This document shows positions 51,144 to 59,972 of a stretch of DNA of 64,000 nucleotides, in pieces. How positions within the stretch are numbered: the first letter of the stretch is position 1; each line of letters starts with the position of its first letter. The stretch spans positions 1 to 64,000 of the forward strand of contig JADYYE010000136.1 of assembly GCA_020853815.1 (NCBI GenBank), read 5' to 3'. The notes beneath the pieces were generated by a model that was not told where the DNA came from, made no database searches, and was given only the letters and a program-made list of their open reading frames with translations. Source of the stretch: Phycisphaerales bacterium. Lineage in GTDB: Bacteria > Planctomycetota > Phycisphaerae > Phycisphaerales > UBA1924. Made by a program: the position numbers and the translations under genes.

Positions 51144-53237
51144 TCACACACTCCGATGCAGCATCGCGAACGGCTCGGCGATCCGCATGTCCGCCTTGGC
51201 TCCGACGTCCGCGCCGCCCTCGCGCCAGCGGCGAAGTTCGTCCAAACGTTCCTGGCTCAGGATGTTCTTCTGCACGCAATAGCGGCACTGGCCCCTCTCC
51301 ATGTCGATGAGCAGCGTGCACCCGCCGCGCATGATGAAGTCGTAGCCGATCGCGTTGTCATTCACGTCGCGCTCCGGGCCGTCGACGTCGGCCTTGCGCT
51401 GACGCTCCGCGTCCATGTAGCAGTAGCGATCCTGCGTCATCTCAACCACCAGGTCGATCACGGTCCGCCCGTCCTGATGCACGCGCCGCGCGGGTCGCAC
51501 CGAGCGGATGCGGATCGACGGCACGCCTTCGTCCGTGTTGTCCGCGCTGCGCCGGCGCACACTGCGCGGCGCGCCGGCGCCCAGCGCCAAGCCAAGCAGC
51601 GGCCCGACTTCCGGGTGGTCGTGCAAACTCGGGCGCCAATGCCGCCCCAGGCGACGCGCGTAGGTCTGGGCCCGGATGAACTGCATGAAGCGATCGACGC
51701 CGGAGGCGAAGTCGCGTTCGGGGTCCATCGGTTTGTCCTGTTTGCGGATGTATTCGCGTTCGTCGTCGCTGGCGAACTCGTCGTCGATCAGCTCCTGCAC
51801 AAGGCCGTTCTTGAAGAAGTCCATGCCGGGGAGGCTGGCGGTGAAGGGCTGCCACGCGACGGAGCGGACCATGAGCGATCGCGCGCCGCTCGGGTAGATG
51901 CCGCGGGTGCGGAAGGCGTCGACGAACGCGACGCGGTATCCGGTTTCGTCGTTCGGGTACGCGTCCATGTCGGCGGTGAGCAGCGCTCGCAGGTACTCGC
52001 CGAAGGTGAGATCGACGGGCGGGCAGTAGTCGAGGGCGCGGATGCACATGCGGAGCACGTGGCGGGCGCTGGTCGCGGCCTGGGCCGCCAGCTCGCGCAC
52101 GAGCAGCTCGGAGATTCGGCCGGGCGGGAGTTCGCCCGTGCCGCCCGTCGCCAGTCGCACGATCGGCTCGGTGCGGTTCTCGTAGATCATGAGGAACGCG
52201 TCGAAGACGGCGGCGACGAGGATGGAACCTCGCGCGTGGGGCGAGAGCTCACGCTCGAGGGCGGAGGGGTCGGGTTTGGTTCCGATCGCGTTGCGGAGCG
52301 CGCCTCGTTTGTTCACGGCCTTGCCGAACTGCTGGGCGAGTTCGGCGAGCAGATTCTGCGTGCGCAGTGCGCCGCGGGTCTGGGCGATCTGGTGCTCGAT
52401 CGCTTCGGGGATCGAGAAGTGATGGAAGAGGGCGACGATGTCGGCGAAGGCCTCGTGGAAGGCGCGGACATCGGGGTTGGAGGCTTCGAGGTAGAGCGGG
52501 TGCACGCCGTCGAGGATCGCGTGGGTGGTTTCGTGGGCGATGATGTCGTGCGAGAGGCAGGTGAAGACGGTCGCGCCGGGGAGATTGACGGGGTCCTTCG
52601 GGCCGGCCTGGAAATAGCCGAAGAGCAGCGCCTTGAGCTCCGGGCTGTAGAACGCGTTGGCCTCGCGGAGCGCGTGCGGATAGATGCGCAGGCGGCGGAC
52701 GAACTGGTCGTTCCATGAGCGGCGAGTCTGTGGATCAAACTCGCGCGGCGACCAGAGCACGCGACGCCCGAGGGCATCCTCGAAGGCGTTGATGACGCGC
52801 ATGGCGACGGCGTAGCACATCTGCTGATGGAATTGCGGGTTGGCTTCGTCGGGGAGCAGGCCGTCTTGCGCCAGGAGACGCGGGTCATTGAGGTCGATGG
52901 GTTCATAGAAGCAGCCCGAGCCGGGATCGTGGTCGATGACTTCGACGTAGTCGCCGATCGGGCCGAGCGTGAGCGGCTTCTTGCCGGCGGAGTTGTCGAG
53001 ATTGTCGGCGGAAGGGGGCGGCTCCCAGGGGATCTGGATGGTGGCGGTGTTGATGGCCGCGAATTGGAATTGAGTGGCGAGCGAAGGATCGAAGGCGAAG
53101 ACGCGGAGGCGACGCTTGGCGGGATCGGGAATCGCGGGCGCGGCGGACGGCGTGGGAGCCATCGCCGGCGCTTCGCCCTTCTTGACGCGGCGTTTGGTGT
53201 TGCGGGCCTGCTTTGTGCGAGGAGAAGATCGCGGCAT
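51144..53237 (-). CDS. gluzincin (thermolysin-like) metallopeptidase-domain protein with basic N-terminal tail
   Basis: 697 residues from the ATG at 53237 (GGAGGCTCGAC upstream). The N terminus is basic (RTKQARNTKRRVKKG) and there is no signal peptide. A thermolysin-type zinc site lies mid-protein: SHDIIAHETTHAILDG (HETTH, 235-239) with the third ligand probably Glu262 in FHEAFADIVALFHHF, as in the NEAxSD motif of M4 peptidases. Unlike M4 enzymes it lacks a secretion signal and pro-peptide. The C-terminal 300 residues are unassigned, with RGGCTLLIDMERGQCRYCVQ near the end. A direct neighbour is the MBL-fold gene. Peptidase activity is expected; the substrate is unknown. Confidence 0.75.
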   Translation of the reverse strand: MPRSSPRTKQARNTKRRVKKGEAPAMAPTPSAAPAIPDPAKRRLRVFAFDPSLATQFQFAAINTATIQIPWEPPPSADNLDNSAGKKPLTLGPIGDYVEVIDHDPGSGCFYEPIDLNDPRLLAQDGLLPDEANPQFHQQMCYAVAMRVINAFEDALGRRVLWSPREFDPQTRRSWNDQFVRRLRIYPHALREANAFYSPELKALLFGYFQAGPKDPVNLPGATVFTCLSHDIIAHETTHAILDGVHPLYLEASNPDVRAFHEAFADIVALFHHFSIPEAIEHQIAQTRGALRTQNLLAELAQQFGKAVNKRGALRNAIGTKPDPSALERELSPHARGSILVAAVFDAFLMIYENRTEPIVRLATGGTGELPPGRISELLVRELAAQAATSARHVLRMCIRALDYCPPVDLTFGEYLRALLTADMDAYPNDETGYRVAFVDAFRTRGIYPSGARSLMVRSVAWQPFTASLPGMDFFKNGLVQELIDDEFASDDEREYIRKQDKPMDPERDFASGVDRFMQFIRAQTYARRLGRHWRPSLHDHPEVGPLLGLALGAGAPRSVRRRSADNTDEGVPSIRIRSVRPARRVHQDGRTVIDLVVEMTQDRYCYMDAERQRKADVDGPERDVNDNAIGYDFIMRGGCTLLIDMERGQCRYCVQKNILSQERLDELRRWREGGADVGAKADMRIAEPFAMLHRSV

Positions 53238-53519
53238 GTCGAGCCTCCGGTGTTGCTGGACAAGATTACTTCGCGGCGTGTGATTTGTTGCGTGCCGTGG
53301 GCGCGGATTGTGGTACATCCACGAAATTGCGCAATTCGGCGGTGATGCGATGTGGATGGTGTTAAGAACGTGTTGAAAAAGCGGGCGTGACGGGTAGGAA
53401 GTGCGCGAGCAGTCACCCGGATTGGGGGAGAGGACGATGAGAAGGAGAAGGAGGAGAGTAATCGACCGGCGGAGACCGCCGGGCCACCCAAGGCACGCTC
53501 GCGGGCGCGTCGGGTTGCG

Positions 53520-54488
53520 TCAGCGAAGCATGCCGGACTTGCGGAGCGAGGAGATCACGAGCGATTCGACGGGTGTGTCGGTGGGGACCAGGAGGTGCGC
53601 CAGGCCGCGGGATCGGCAGTCGGCGCGGAGCTGGTCGGTATAGCGAGAGACGGCGGCACGATAGCGGGCGATGACGCGAGGCGAGATGGAGACCTCGGTA
53701 GCGCGGCCTGACTCGACGTCGGTCAGGCGGAGATCGCCGAGCAGGCGAGGCTCTTGCTTCGTGGGATCAAGTTCGGATGGCGCCAGCGTCTGGAGGCAAT
53801 AGACGTCATAGCCCGCACCCGAGAGCGAGGCGAGGGCGTTGAGGCCGGGCGCGAGACCTTCGGGGGCGAGGAAGTCGGAAATGACGACGAGCACGCCGCG
53901 GCCCGATGCGGAGGCGGCGACGGAGCGCATGGCGCTGGCGAGGTCGGCGGGCGCGGGAGCGGCGGGCGTGTCGGACGCGGCCTTGAGCGTGGTGAGGAGG
54001 AGGTCGGCGATGCGCGCGACGGCGGGCCGGCCGCGGATGGGGGCGAGGCGCTTGAGGGGCTGGTTCGGCATGCCGAAGACGCCGAGGGAGACGCGGTTCT
54101 GGTTGACGACGCCGATGTAGGAGAGGGCCATCGCGAGCTGGTGGGCGAAGACGAGCTTGTTTGGCGTGCCCGCGTTCATGGAGGGCGAGGCGTCGACGAG
54201 CAGGTGGAGCGAGAGGTCTTCTTCTTCGCGGAAGAGCTTGACAACGAAGCGATCGAAGCGGGCGAGGATGTTCCAGTCGACGTGGCGCAGGTCGTCGCCG
54301 GCGACGTAGTTGCGGTAGTCGTCGAACTCGACGGAGCGCCCGCGGCGCTTGGAGCGGCGTTCGCCGGGGAGTTTCCCGGCGAAGATCTTGCGTGAGAGGA
54401 GGTCGAGGCGATCGAGCTTGGCGGCGAGGGAGCGGCCGAGGAGCTCCTCGAGCGAGGTGGGCAGCGATGGCGCGGGGCTGATGATCAT
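53520..54488 (-). CDS. DUF58-domain protein
   Basis: 322 residues from the ATG at 54488; the frame extends upstream but the extra part is Arg/Pro-rich and non-coding in character. DUF58 motif: EFDDYRNYVAGDDLRHVDWN followed by LARFDRFVVKLFREEED. A von Willebrand A-like domain follows (LHLLVDASPSMNAG with a partial MIDAS site, then VLVVISDFLAPEGL). DUF58 proteins often accompany MoxR ATPases and transglutaminase-like proteins in envelope or stress clusters. No MoxR gene is in view. The neighbour on the left is 282 bp away with nothing recognised between. Confidence 0.88.
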   Translation of the reverse strand: MIISPAPSLPTSLEELLGRSLAAKLDRLDLLSRKIFAGKLPGERRSKRRGRSVEFDDYRNYVAGDDLRHVDWNILARFDRFVVKLFREEEDLSLHLLVDASPSMNAGTPNKLVFAHQLAMALSYIGVVNQNRVSLGVFGMPNQPLKRLAPIRGRPAVARIADLLLTTLKAASDTPAAPAPADLASAMRSVAASASGRGVLVVISDFLAPEGLAPGLNALASLSGAGYDVYCLQTLAPSELDPTKQEPRLLGDLRLTDVESGRATEVSISPRVIARYRAAVSRYTDQLRADCRSRGLAHLLVPTDTPVESLVISSLRKSGMLR

Positions 54489-54532
54489 CGCGAAGCGCAG
54501 TGTATGGGGCATCCCGGAGGGGGCGGGCGCGG

Positions 54533-54538
54533 TATGGT
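54533..54538 (+). promoter_or_regulatory. TANNNT hexamer 6 nt before a start codon
   Basis: TATGGT, six bases from the ATG at 54545; no ribosome site. Confidence 0.45.
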
Positions 54539-54544
54539 TTTGGC

Positions 54545-55456
54545 ATGAAGACGAACGCGATCGGCGGAGCGGCGAGAGTGGTCGGCGCGGTGGCGGCGAG
54601 TTTGATCTTGTCTGGAGCGGGGGCTGGCGTGGCGTTCGGCCAGGACACGACGGGCGAGCCGGCGCGTGGGCAGCCGAGCGAGCATTCGGGCGGATCGCAG
54701 GCGGTGTCACCGCCGACGAGCGATCAGGAAATGATCGCGAAGCTGAAGAAGGAGCTGGAGCAGGCGCGTGCGGAGATCGCGGCACTGAAGGCGAGGATCG
54801 CGGAGCTCGAGGGGACGAAGATCGGCGCGGGCGACGGGGTGGTACGGTCGGTGCTGCCGATCGATCCGTTGTCGTGCCCGCCCTCGATGCTGGTGGAGTT
54901 GAAGCGGCGGTATGAGCGGGTTCTGGGCGCGTTTCCCGTCGCCACACCTTCGCAGCGCGAGCGGCTGATGGAAGAGGCGGAGAAGTGGTGCCGGGATGTC
55001 GCGCGCGATCTTCGCGGGAAACGGGTGTGGCTGGCACGGATCGAGAATGTCGGGGCGAACACGGGAGCGGGGCGCGAGGCGTTTGCGGCGACGCTGACGG
55101 CGCTGGATGAGACCACGCACAGGCCGCTGGGTGAGCCCGTGCGGATCGGGCTGGCGGCGCGGTTCGCGGAGCGGATTCGGGCGGTGGAGCGCGAGCGGCG
55201 CGTGGGGGACGCGGAGGTCGATCCCGCGACGCGGGGTGCGTGGGCGTGGGAAGTGACGGCGATCGTGGGCGCGGCGCCGGTGTTCGACGCGGAGCGCACC
55301 GAGATCGGCGTGTTCAACTCGCCGGCGTTCGTGGGGCGGTACGTCGCGTTCGGGATCGAGCTGGAGGTGCTGGGGCTGACGGACATCGATCTGCCGCCGG
55401 AAAAGAAGGCGGAGGAGAAGCCGGTGAAAGCGCCGAGCCTGGACCCGGGGAGATAG
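54545..55456 (+). CDS. exported coiled-coil hypothetical protein
   Basis: 303 residues from the ATG at 54545. A signal peptide (VVGAVAASLILSGAGAGVAFGQ) is followed by a Ser/Gly-rich linker and a coiled coil (IAKLKKELEQARAEIAALKA). The remaining domain has beta-rich segments (KRVWLARIENVGANTGAG, AWAWEVTAIVGAAPVFDAER, IGVFNSPAFVGRYVAFGIEL) and a Lys/Glu-rich end. Not recognised. It diverges from the DUF58 gene across 56 bp, with a hexamer suggesting leaderless expression. The coiled coil suggests oligomerisation or attachment to the cell wall; that is inference. Confidence 0.7.
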   Translation: MKTNAIGGAARVVGAVAASLILSGAGAGVAFGQDTTGEPARGQPSEHSGGSQAVSPPTSDQEMIAKLKKELEQARAEIAALKARIAELEGTKIGAGDGVVRSVLPIDPLSCPPSMLVELKRRYERVLGAFPVATPSQRERLMEEAEKWCRDVARDLRGKRVWLARIENVGANTGAGREAFAATLTALDETTHRPLGEPVRIGLAARFAERIRAVERERRVGDAEVDPATRGAWAWEVTAIVGAAPVFDAERTEIGVFNSPAFVGRYVAFGIELEVLGLTDIDLPPEKKAEEKPVKAPSLDPGR

Positions 55457-55590
55457 AGAAGAGACGAAGAGACGGAGTGAAAGACAAGGCGCGCCGTCCG
55501 CAACGGCGCGGCGACGGGTTGCACGCATTGTGGCTGCGCCTGTGGAAAGCACCGAGGCACGCGGCATCGGGGCGTTGGGGTCGTAAAGAG

Positions 55591-55616
55591 CACCGACCAC
55601 GAAGACGTGGTCGGTG
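55591..55616. repeat. palindrome with GGTGGC flank
   Basis: CACCGACCACG (55591-55601), tetraloop AAGA, then CGTGGTCGGTG (55606-55616): an 11-bp perfect stem that runs into GGTGGCAC (55613-55620). No T-run follows, so it is more likely a REP-type palindrome than a terminator. Confidence 0.65.
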
Positions 55617-55647
55617 GCACGGCGCTTTGCGCGTGGGAAAGAAAACA

Positions 55648-55670
55648 GGCCGCCCCGTGATGGGACGGCC
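55648..55670 (-). terminator. intrinsic terminator of the metalloprotease gene
   Basis: GGCCGCCCC (55648-55656) pairs with GGGACGGCC (55662-55670) with one wobble pair. On the minus strand the hairpin is followed by TGTTTTCTTTCC. It lies 63 bp after the stop codon at 55733. Confidence 0.8.
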
Positions 55671-55732
55671 CGTGGCATGAACTTGAATCAACCCTGCGTG
55701 GCGTCTGCTTGCGTCGCCGATTCGGCGCGCGG

Positions 55733-58297
55733 TCAGCGCTGGGCGTGGTCGGGGTTGAACTGCTGCTGGACCTCGGACTGCTCAGCGCCGAAGGGGCGTG
55801 CGCGTCCCGCGGGCTGGCTGATGACGGTGGTCGAGGGGTTGTAGATGTACTGGGCGTCGAGGAGCTTGGCGACGCGCTGCTTGACCTCGCCGAGGTGGGA
55901 CTTGGTGTAGGGGTCCATGGAGCCGTCGCCGCTCTTGATCGCGTTGTCGACCTTGCCGACGAGCTCGGTGAGCTTGGCGGAGGCGAGTGCGGCGATGCTG
56001 CGCGTGGAGGGCGAGGTGCCGGTCTGAAGCGTGAGATCGATCATGCGGTCGACGTATTCGCGCTGCAGGTTGCGGCGGAGGGACGAGATCATGGGCTGGC
56101 GCGCGGAGAACTTGCTGCCCTGGGCGTTGTCGAGCTCGGACCAGACGGCCTTGGAGATGGTGTCGAGCATTTCGGGGAGGGTGAAGACGTCCTTGTCGGC
56201 GGTGGAATAGAGCTCGGCGTCGTAGACACGGCGGAGCTTGGTGGGGTTCATGACCATGGTCATGACGGAGGCCTGGATGCCCGAGATGCGATCGTGAATG
56301 GGCCAGGTCGGCTCGGCGTCGGGGGTCTCGTCCTTGTTGATGGTCATGCGGTTGAGGAGTTCGGGCGTGAGGCCGAACGCCTGATCGGGGAACGAGTTGT
56401 CGATGCAGAACTTGAGGGCCGCTCGCTGGGCCTCGGCGGAGATGGGGGTGATGGGCTGGCGGTTGCCGGGGTCGCCCTTGCGATCGCGGACGACGTCGAC
56501 GCCGCCGATCCAGTTGGCCATGATGTTGACGGCGGCCATCTGGGTAGAGAGGGTAATTTCGTAGCCGCGGCGTGCCTTGACCCACGGCTCGCCGTCCTTG
56601 ACGAACTTGTCGAGGATCTTGCCGCGGGAGAAGTTGGCGAGGGCCATCTGGGCTTTGGCGTAGTCGAGGGGGTCCTTGGCGAAGTCGTAGCGGCGTGCGA
56701 GGGGGTCGGGGCCGCCGGTGTCCTCGTCGGTGGCGTAGGTGTTCTTGGGATCGGAGACCTTCTTGAGGACTTCCTTGAGGTCGCCGGAGCCGTAGCCGTA
56801 TTCGATGGCCCACATGTCGTAGGGCCCGACGCCGATCATGTGGTAATCGCCCTGGACCGCCTTGTCGTCCATGTTGATATTGACGGGGGTGTAGTCCATG
56901 ACGGAGCCGACGGTGGCCTTGCCCTTCATGCCCTCGGAGTTGATTTCGGAGAGGGAGTAGATGGAGGAGGACTTGAAGTTGTGGCGAAGTCCGAGGGTGT
57001 GGCCGACCTCGTGAACGGTGAGGTGGGCGAGGGCGGGCCCGACGAACCACTCGGGGATGCCGTCGAGGGTGTCTTCCTTGGGCTTGTCGTCCTTCTTTTC
57101 GCCCTTGTCGTCCTTGTCGCCGCGCTCGCCGCGGGGGGGCCGATCGCCGGGCTGGGCCATTTCGTCGAGATCGAGGAGACCGGCGGTTTCGAGGTAGAGA
57201 CCGGCGATGGCCATGTCACGGGCCATGCCGTCGGACATCATGCAGAGCCCGCCGCGGGTGTTGACGAACTGGGAGAGGCGCTGGAGCTCGGGATTGGCCA
57301 GAACGGTGAAGTCCAGGGGCGAGGAGCCGTAGCCATAGATTCCGCGCCGGGCGGCTTCGGCCTGGCGCTGGGCCAGGACCTGGGCGCGTTTCTCGGGCGG
57401 GGCGAGGCGGACGCGCGGGTCCCACTGGGGGCGTTCGTCGAGCCAGGCGAGGGTTTCGGCGTTCATGCCCTCCATCGCGGTCTGCGGGAGGAGCTCGGTG
57501 GATTGGTACCAGAAGTGGCGGATCCAGCCGTCGGTCAGGACGATGTCGGCGTCGAGGATCTGGCCGGTGATCGGGTGAGCGCGGCTCGGTCCGATGGCGG
57601 TGCCGATGTCGTTGGAGAGCCAGCGGATGAAGTTGTAGCGCACGTCCTCCGGGTCCTTGTCCATGTGGGCGCCGGTGGACTTGTCCTGGTAGTAGACCTC
57701 GACGGCGTCGCGGATTCCGACGGCCTCGAAGGCCTTGTTCCAATACAGCGTGCCGTCCTTGACCCAGCGGCGGTAGCGGACGGGAACGGTGTGTTCAACG
57801 TAGTAAATGAGCGGTTCCTTGGGGGGGCTCATCTTGAGCTTGGGGTCGGCCTTCTCGATCTGCCAGCGGTTGATGTAGCGGGTGTCGACCTGGTCGTCGC
57901 GGAACTTGCCGAGGTCGCGGAAGGTGGTCTGGAAATAGCCCACGCGCTCATCGGCGATGCGCGGCTGATAGCCGGGGTTCTCTTCGAGGAGGCTGACGGA
58001 GTAGTGGAAGCGCTTGATCTGTCCGCCGGCGACGGGGACGGTGAAGGCGGCCTCGATGTTCTTGGGGAAGGCCTTGGCCTTTGAGATGGTGGCGAGGCGG
58101 GGGTTGGCGCCGGCGGCGAGCCCGCCGTAGAAGAGATTGGCCTGGCCGACAAAGAGGCCGTCGAGGTCGATCACGGGTTGTCCGCCGGGGCCCATGCACT
58201 CGATCGGGACATCGACGAGGACGCGATCGGTGAAGTGGTTCTGGATCGAGTCCTTGCTCTCGCGGTCGCCGGTGGAGCGGACTTCGGTGTTGGGCAT
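55733..58297 (-). CDS. zinc metalloprotease (DUF5117/DUF4953-like), downstream part of a gene split by TAG
   Basis: From the first ATG after the stop this is 854 residues, but the frame is continuous with the upstream piece at 58337-58774 apart from one TAG. The zinc motif is VHEVGHTLGLRHNF (HExxHxxGxxH), typical of metzincins. VGSVMDYTPVNIN follows with a Met-turn-like position. This fits the exported DUF5117/DUF4953 zinc-dependent metalloproteases of about 850-1000 residues. A charged insertion (GERGDKDDKGEKKDDKPKED) precedes the site. No ribosome site precedes the ATG at 58297, so this part is made only if the TAG is read through, or is absent in the real gene. Confidence 0.8.
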   Translation of the reverse strand: MPNTEVRSTGDRESKDSIQNHFTDRVLVDVPIECMGPGGQPVIDLDGLFVGQANLFYGGLAAGANPRLATISKAKAFPKNIEAAFTVPVAGGQIKRFHYSVSLLEENPGYQPRIADERVGYFQTTFRDLGKFRDDQVDTRYINRWQIEKADPKLKMSPPKEPLIYYVEHTVPVRYRRWVKDGTLYWNKAFEAVGIRDAVEVYYQDKSTGAHMDKDPEDVRYNFIRWLSNDIGTAIGPSRAHPITGQILDADIVLTDGWIRHFWYQSTELLPQTAMEGMNAETLAWLDERPQWDPRVRLAPPEKRAQVLAQRQAEAARRGIYGYGSSPLDFTVLANPELQRLSQFVNTRGGLCMMSDGMARDMAIAGLYLETAGLLDLDEMAQPGDRPPRGERGDKDDKGEKKDDKPKEDTLDGIPEWFVGPALAHLTVHEVGHTLGLRHNFKSSSIYSLSEINSEGMKGKATVGSVMDYTPVNINMDDKAVQGDYHMIGVGPYDMWAIEYGYGSGDLKEVLKKVSDPKNTYATDEDTGGPDPLARRYDFAKDPLDYAKAQMALANFSRGKILDKFVKDGEPWVKARRGYEITLSTQMAAVNIMANWIGGVDVVRDRKGDPGNRQPITPISAEAQRAALKFCIDNSFPDQAFGLTPELLNRMTINKDETPDAEPTWPIHDRISGIQASVMTMVMNPTKLRRVYDAELYSTADKDVFTLPEMLDTISKAVWSELDNAQGSKFSARQPMISSLRRNLQREYVDRMIDLTLQTGTSPSTRSIAALASAKLTELVGKVDNAIKSGDGSMDPYTKSHLGEVKQRVAKLLDAQYIYNPSTTVISQPAGRARPFGAEQSEVQQQFNPDHAQR

Positions 58298-58336
58298 GAT
58301 GAAGGCGATGCGCTTGTCGTAGCGCTTGATGTAGAA

Positions 58337-58774
58337 CTAGACCTCGCCGGCCTGGAGGCCCGCGAAGAGGTCGCCGGTGGGCGTGGTGGTGGCGAGGAGG
58401 TATTTCTGGCTCTGCCAGCCGCGCGGGAGTTCGGCGAGCATCTGCCCGTCGCGATCGCGGGTCCAGATGTTGAAGAGGGAGGGCTGGCCGTCGGCGGTGG
58501 AGACGACCTGGGTGTAGTCCTTGGAGACTTCGGCGAAGGGACGGAAGTCGTCCTTGCCGGCGTTGTCGTCGCCGGGGCCGCCGCCGCGACGCTCCATCAT
58601 GCGCCGGATGTCGTCGGCCGAGGGCTGCTCGGTCTGCGACGGGGGCTGCTGGGCCTTGGGCTGATCGGCGGGAGGCTCACCCCACGCGATGGCGTAATTG
58701 GCGAGGCCCGCGAGCGCGGCGAGCGCGCCGGCGGCCGAGGCACCGAGGACGATTCGCTTGTACATACCACCCAT
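58337..58774 (-). CDS. N-terminal part of the exported zinc metalloprotease, ends at in-frame TAG
   Basis: 145 residues from the ATG at 58774, which has a strong AAGGAG ribosome site. A signal peptide (IVLGASAAGALAALAGLANYAIA) is followed by a Pro/Gln-rich linker and a domain beginning FRPFAEVSKDYTQVVSTADG. It ends ...TGDLFAGLQAGEV then TAG, after which the same frame continues FYIKRYDKRIAFIMPNTEV. Related proteins carry an unbroken segment here (from memory of the family). A single-base change from a Tyr codon (TAC or TAT) would give TAG. This is either a true nonsense mutation or a sequencing/assembly error; alone the fragment cannot be a protease. Confidence 0.75.
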   Translation of the reverse strand: MGGMYKRIVLGASAAGALAALAGLANYAIAWGEPPADQPKAQQPPSQTEQPSADDIRRMMERRGGGPGDDNAGKDDFRPFAEVSKDYTQVVSTADGQPSLFNIWTRDRDGQMLAELPRGWQSQKYLLATTTPTGDLFAGLQAGEV

Positions 58775-58959
58775 GACGAACTCCTTGAGAATCGGGCGAT
58801 GACAGCCCCTGACCGGCGGTCCGGTCGAGTCGGAAAGGCCGCGTGCTTGGCCACGATCGACCCGCAGCTTAGCGAAAGCGCGGGACCGGCGTGGGCCGGA
58901 AATGGATGGAACCGGCGTCGTGGGCGCGGGTTGCGGGGAATCGGGGAACGGCCCGAGAT

Positions 58960-59874
58960 TCAGGACCGATGCTGCGTTGCCCAGATGGCAACCAGGGTGA
59001 GAGCGACAAAGATCGCGACGGCGGCCTGGAACGGGCGGTCCTTCGAGGCCAGCTCGGTGGGATCGTCGTAGATGCCGCGCTCCACCTGAACGATGCAGCG
59101 GAGCAGGCCGTAGGTTGCGGGGAGAACGGTCATCCACAGCAGGTTGAAGCCCCAGGCGCCGAAGATGTGGGAGGTGTATCGCTCGGCCTGGGCCTGGACA
59201 TAGCCGGCGTAGGTGACGAGGCAGGCGACGCCGGTCACAACCACGACCATGCGGAGAAGGTCGTCGGTATAGGCGGACTGCACGGCCCGGACGGCGGAGA
59301 CATCGGCGCCCATGGTCCGGCGTTCGCCCAGCCGTTTCCCGAACGCCAGGAACATGGAGACGAAGAGGGTGGAGTTGAGGAGCCAGGTGGAGGGCTCAAC
59401 ACCGGCCGCGGCGCAGCCGGCGAGCACGCGAAGGACGAAGCCCGAGGCGAGGCTGATGACGTCGAGCACGACGACGCGCTTGAGCCCGATGCTATAGAAG
59501 GTGACGTTCAGGACGTAAAAGACGAGCCAAAGGCAGGTGGGCAGGGCGACGGCGGGCGAAACACCAAAGGTGGCGGCGACGCCGGCGAGGGCGAAGAGAA
59601 GGATGGAGAAGACCATGCCGGCGTTCGGGGAAACCGCGCCGGAGGCGATGGGGCGATGGCGTTTGCGCGGGTGGGCGCGATCGGCCTCGGCGTCGCGGAT
59701 GTCGTTGATGATGTAGCACCCGCTGGAGGCGAGCGCGAAGGCGACGATCGCGAAGGTGACGGAGCGCCAGTCGATGGATTGCCCGGCCGCGTAGCCGTAG
59801 AGCGGACCGATGAGCACGAAGACGCTCTTGGACCACTGCTTTGGGCGGGCGAGTTTGATGAGGTCGAGGTACAC
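58960..59874 (-). CDS. UbiA-family prenyltransferase, DPPR-synthase-like
   Basis: 304 residues from a GTG, with about nine membrane helices. The UbiA motif is IINDIRDAEADRAHPRKRHR (Asn57, Asp58, Asp61, Asp65). It matches the polyprenyl-phosphate phosphoribosyltransferase (decaprenylphosphoryl-5-phosphoribose synthase, Rv3806c-like) variant more than ubiquinone or heme UbiA. The second motif region reads RRTMGADVSAVRAVQSAYTD. DPPR synthases make the donor precursor for arabinose-containing wall glycans. It lies opposite a polyprenol-linked glycan cluster, which supports that. Other UbiA activities remain possible. Confidence 0.82.
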   Translation of the reverse strand: MYLDLIKLARPKQWSKSVFVLIGPLYGYAAGQSIDWRSVTFAIVAFALASSGCYIINDIRDAEADRAHPRKRHRPIASGAVSPNAGMVFSILLFALAGVAATFGVSPAVALPTCLWLVFYVLNVTFYSIGLKRVVVLDVISLASGFVLRVLAGCAAAGVEPSTWLLNSTLFVSMFLAFGKRLGERRTMGADVSAVRAVQSAYTDDLLRMVVVVTGVACLVTYAGYVQAQAERYTSHIFGAWGFNLLWMTVLPATYGLLRCIVQVERGIYDDPTELASKDRPFQAAVAIFVALTLVAIWATQHRS

Positions 59875-59952
59875 GAGGGGGAAGATTGACTCCGGGGCGG
59901 TGTATGGCGTTGCGATAGACTATCGGCCTTGGCGGCGGGCCGCCTTTGGTGG

Positions 59953-59972
59953 CACAGCTCTCCAGAGCTGTG
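59953..59972. repeat. GGTGGC-flanked palindrome, left half of a possible REPIN-like pair
   Basis: CACAGCTCT (59953-59961) and AGAGCTGTG (59964-59972), a 9-bp stem preceded by TTTGGTGG. An imperfect inverted partner (GCGCTGCCCT, 60051-60060, with AGAGCGGCGC, 60063-60072) lies about 90 bp to the right, giving two palindromes in opposite orientation, as in REP doublets. Confidence 0.55.

Noticed and set aside
49791-52718. 975-codon open frame on the plus strand
   Set aside because: Antisense to the MBL-fold and gluzincin genes, both of which have intact catalytic motifs; the translated frame is an Arg/Ala/Val-rich shadow typical of GC-rich DNA.
55709-58084. 791-codon open frame on the plus strand
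   Set aside because: Antisense shadow of the metalloprotease; composition is low-complexity Gly/Val/Asp-rich.
58337-58339. TAG as a pyrrolysine codon
   Set aside because: No pylT-like tRNA or pyl genes in the window and the position (expected Tyr) has no known role for pyrrolysine; nonsense mutation or error is simpler.
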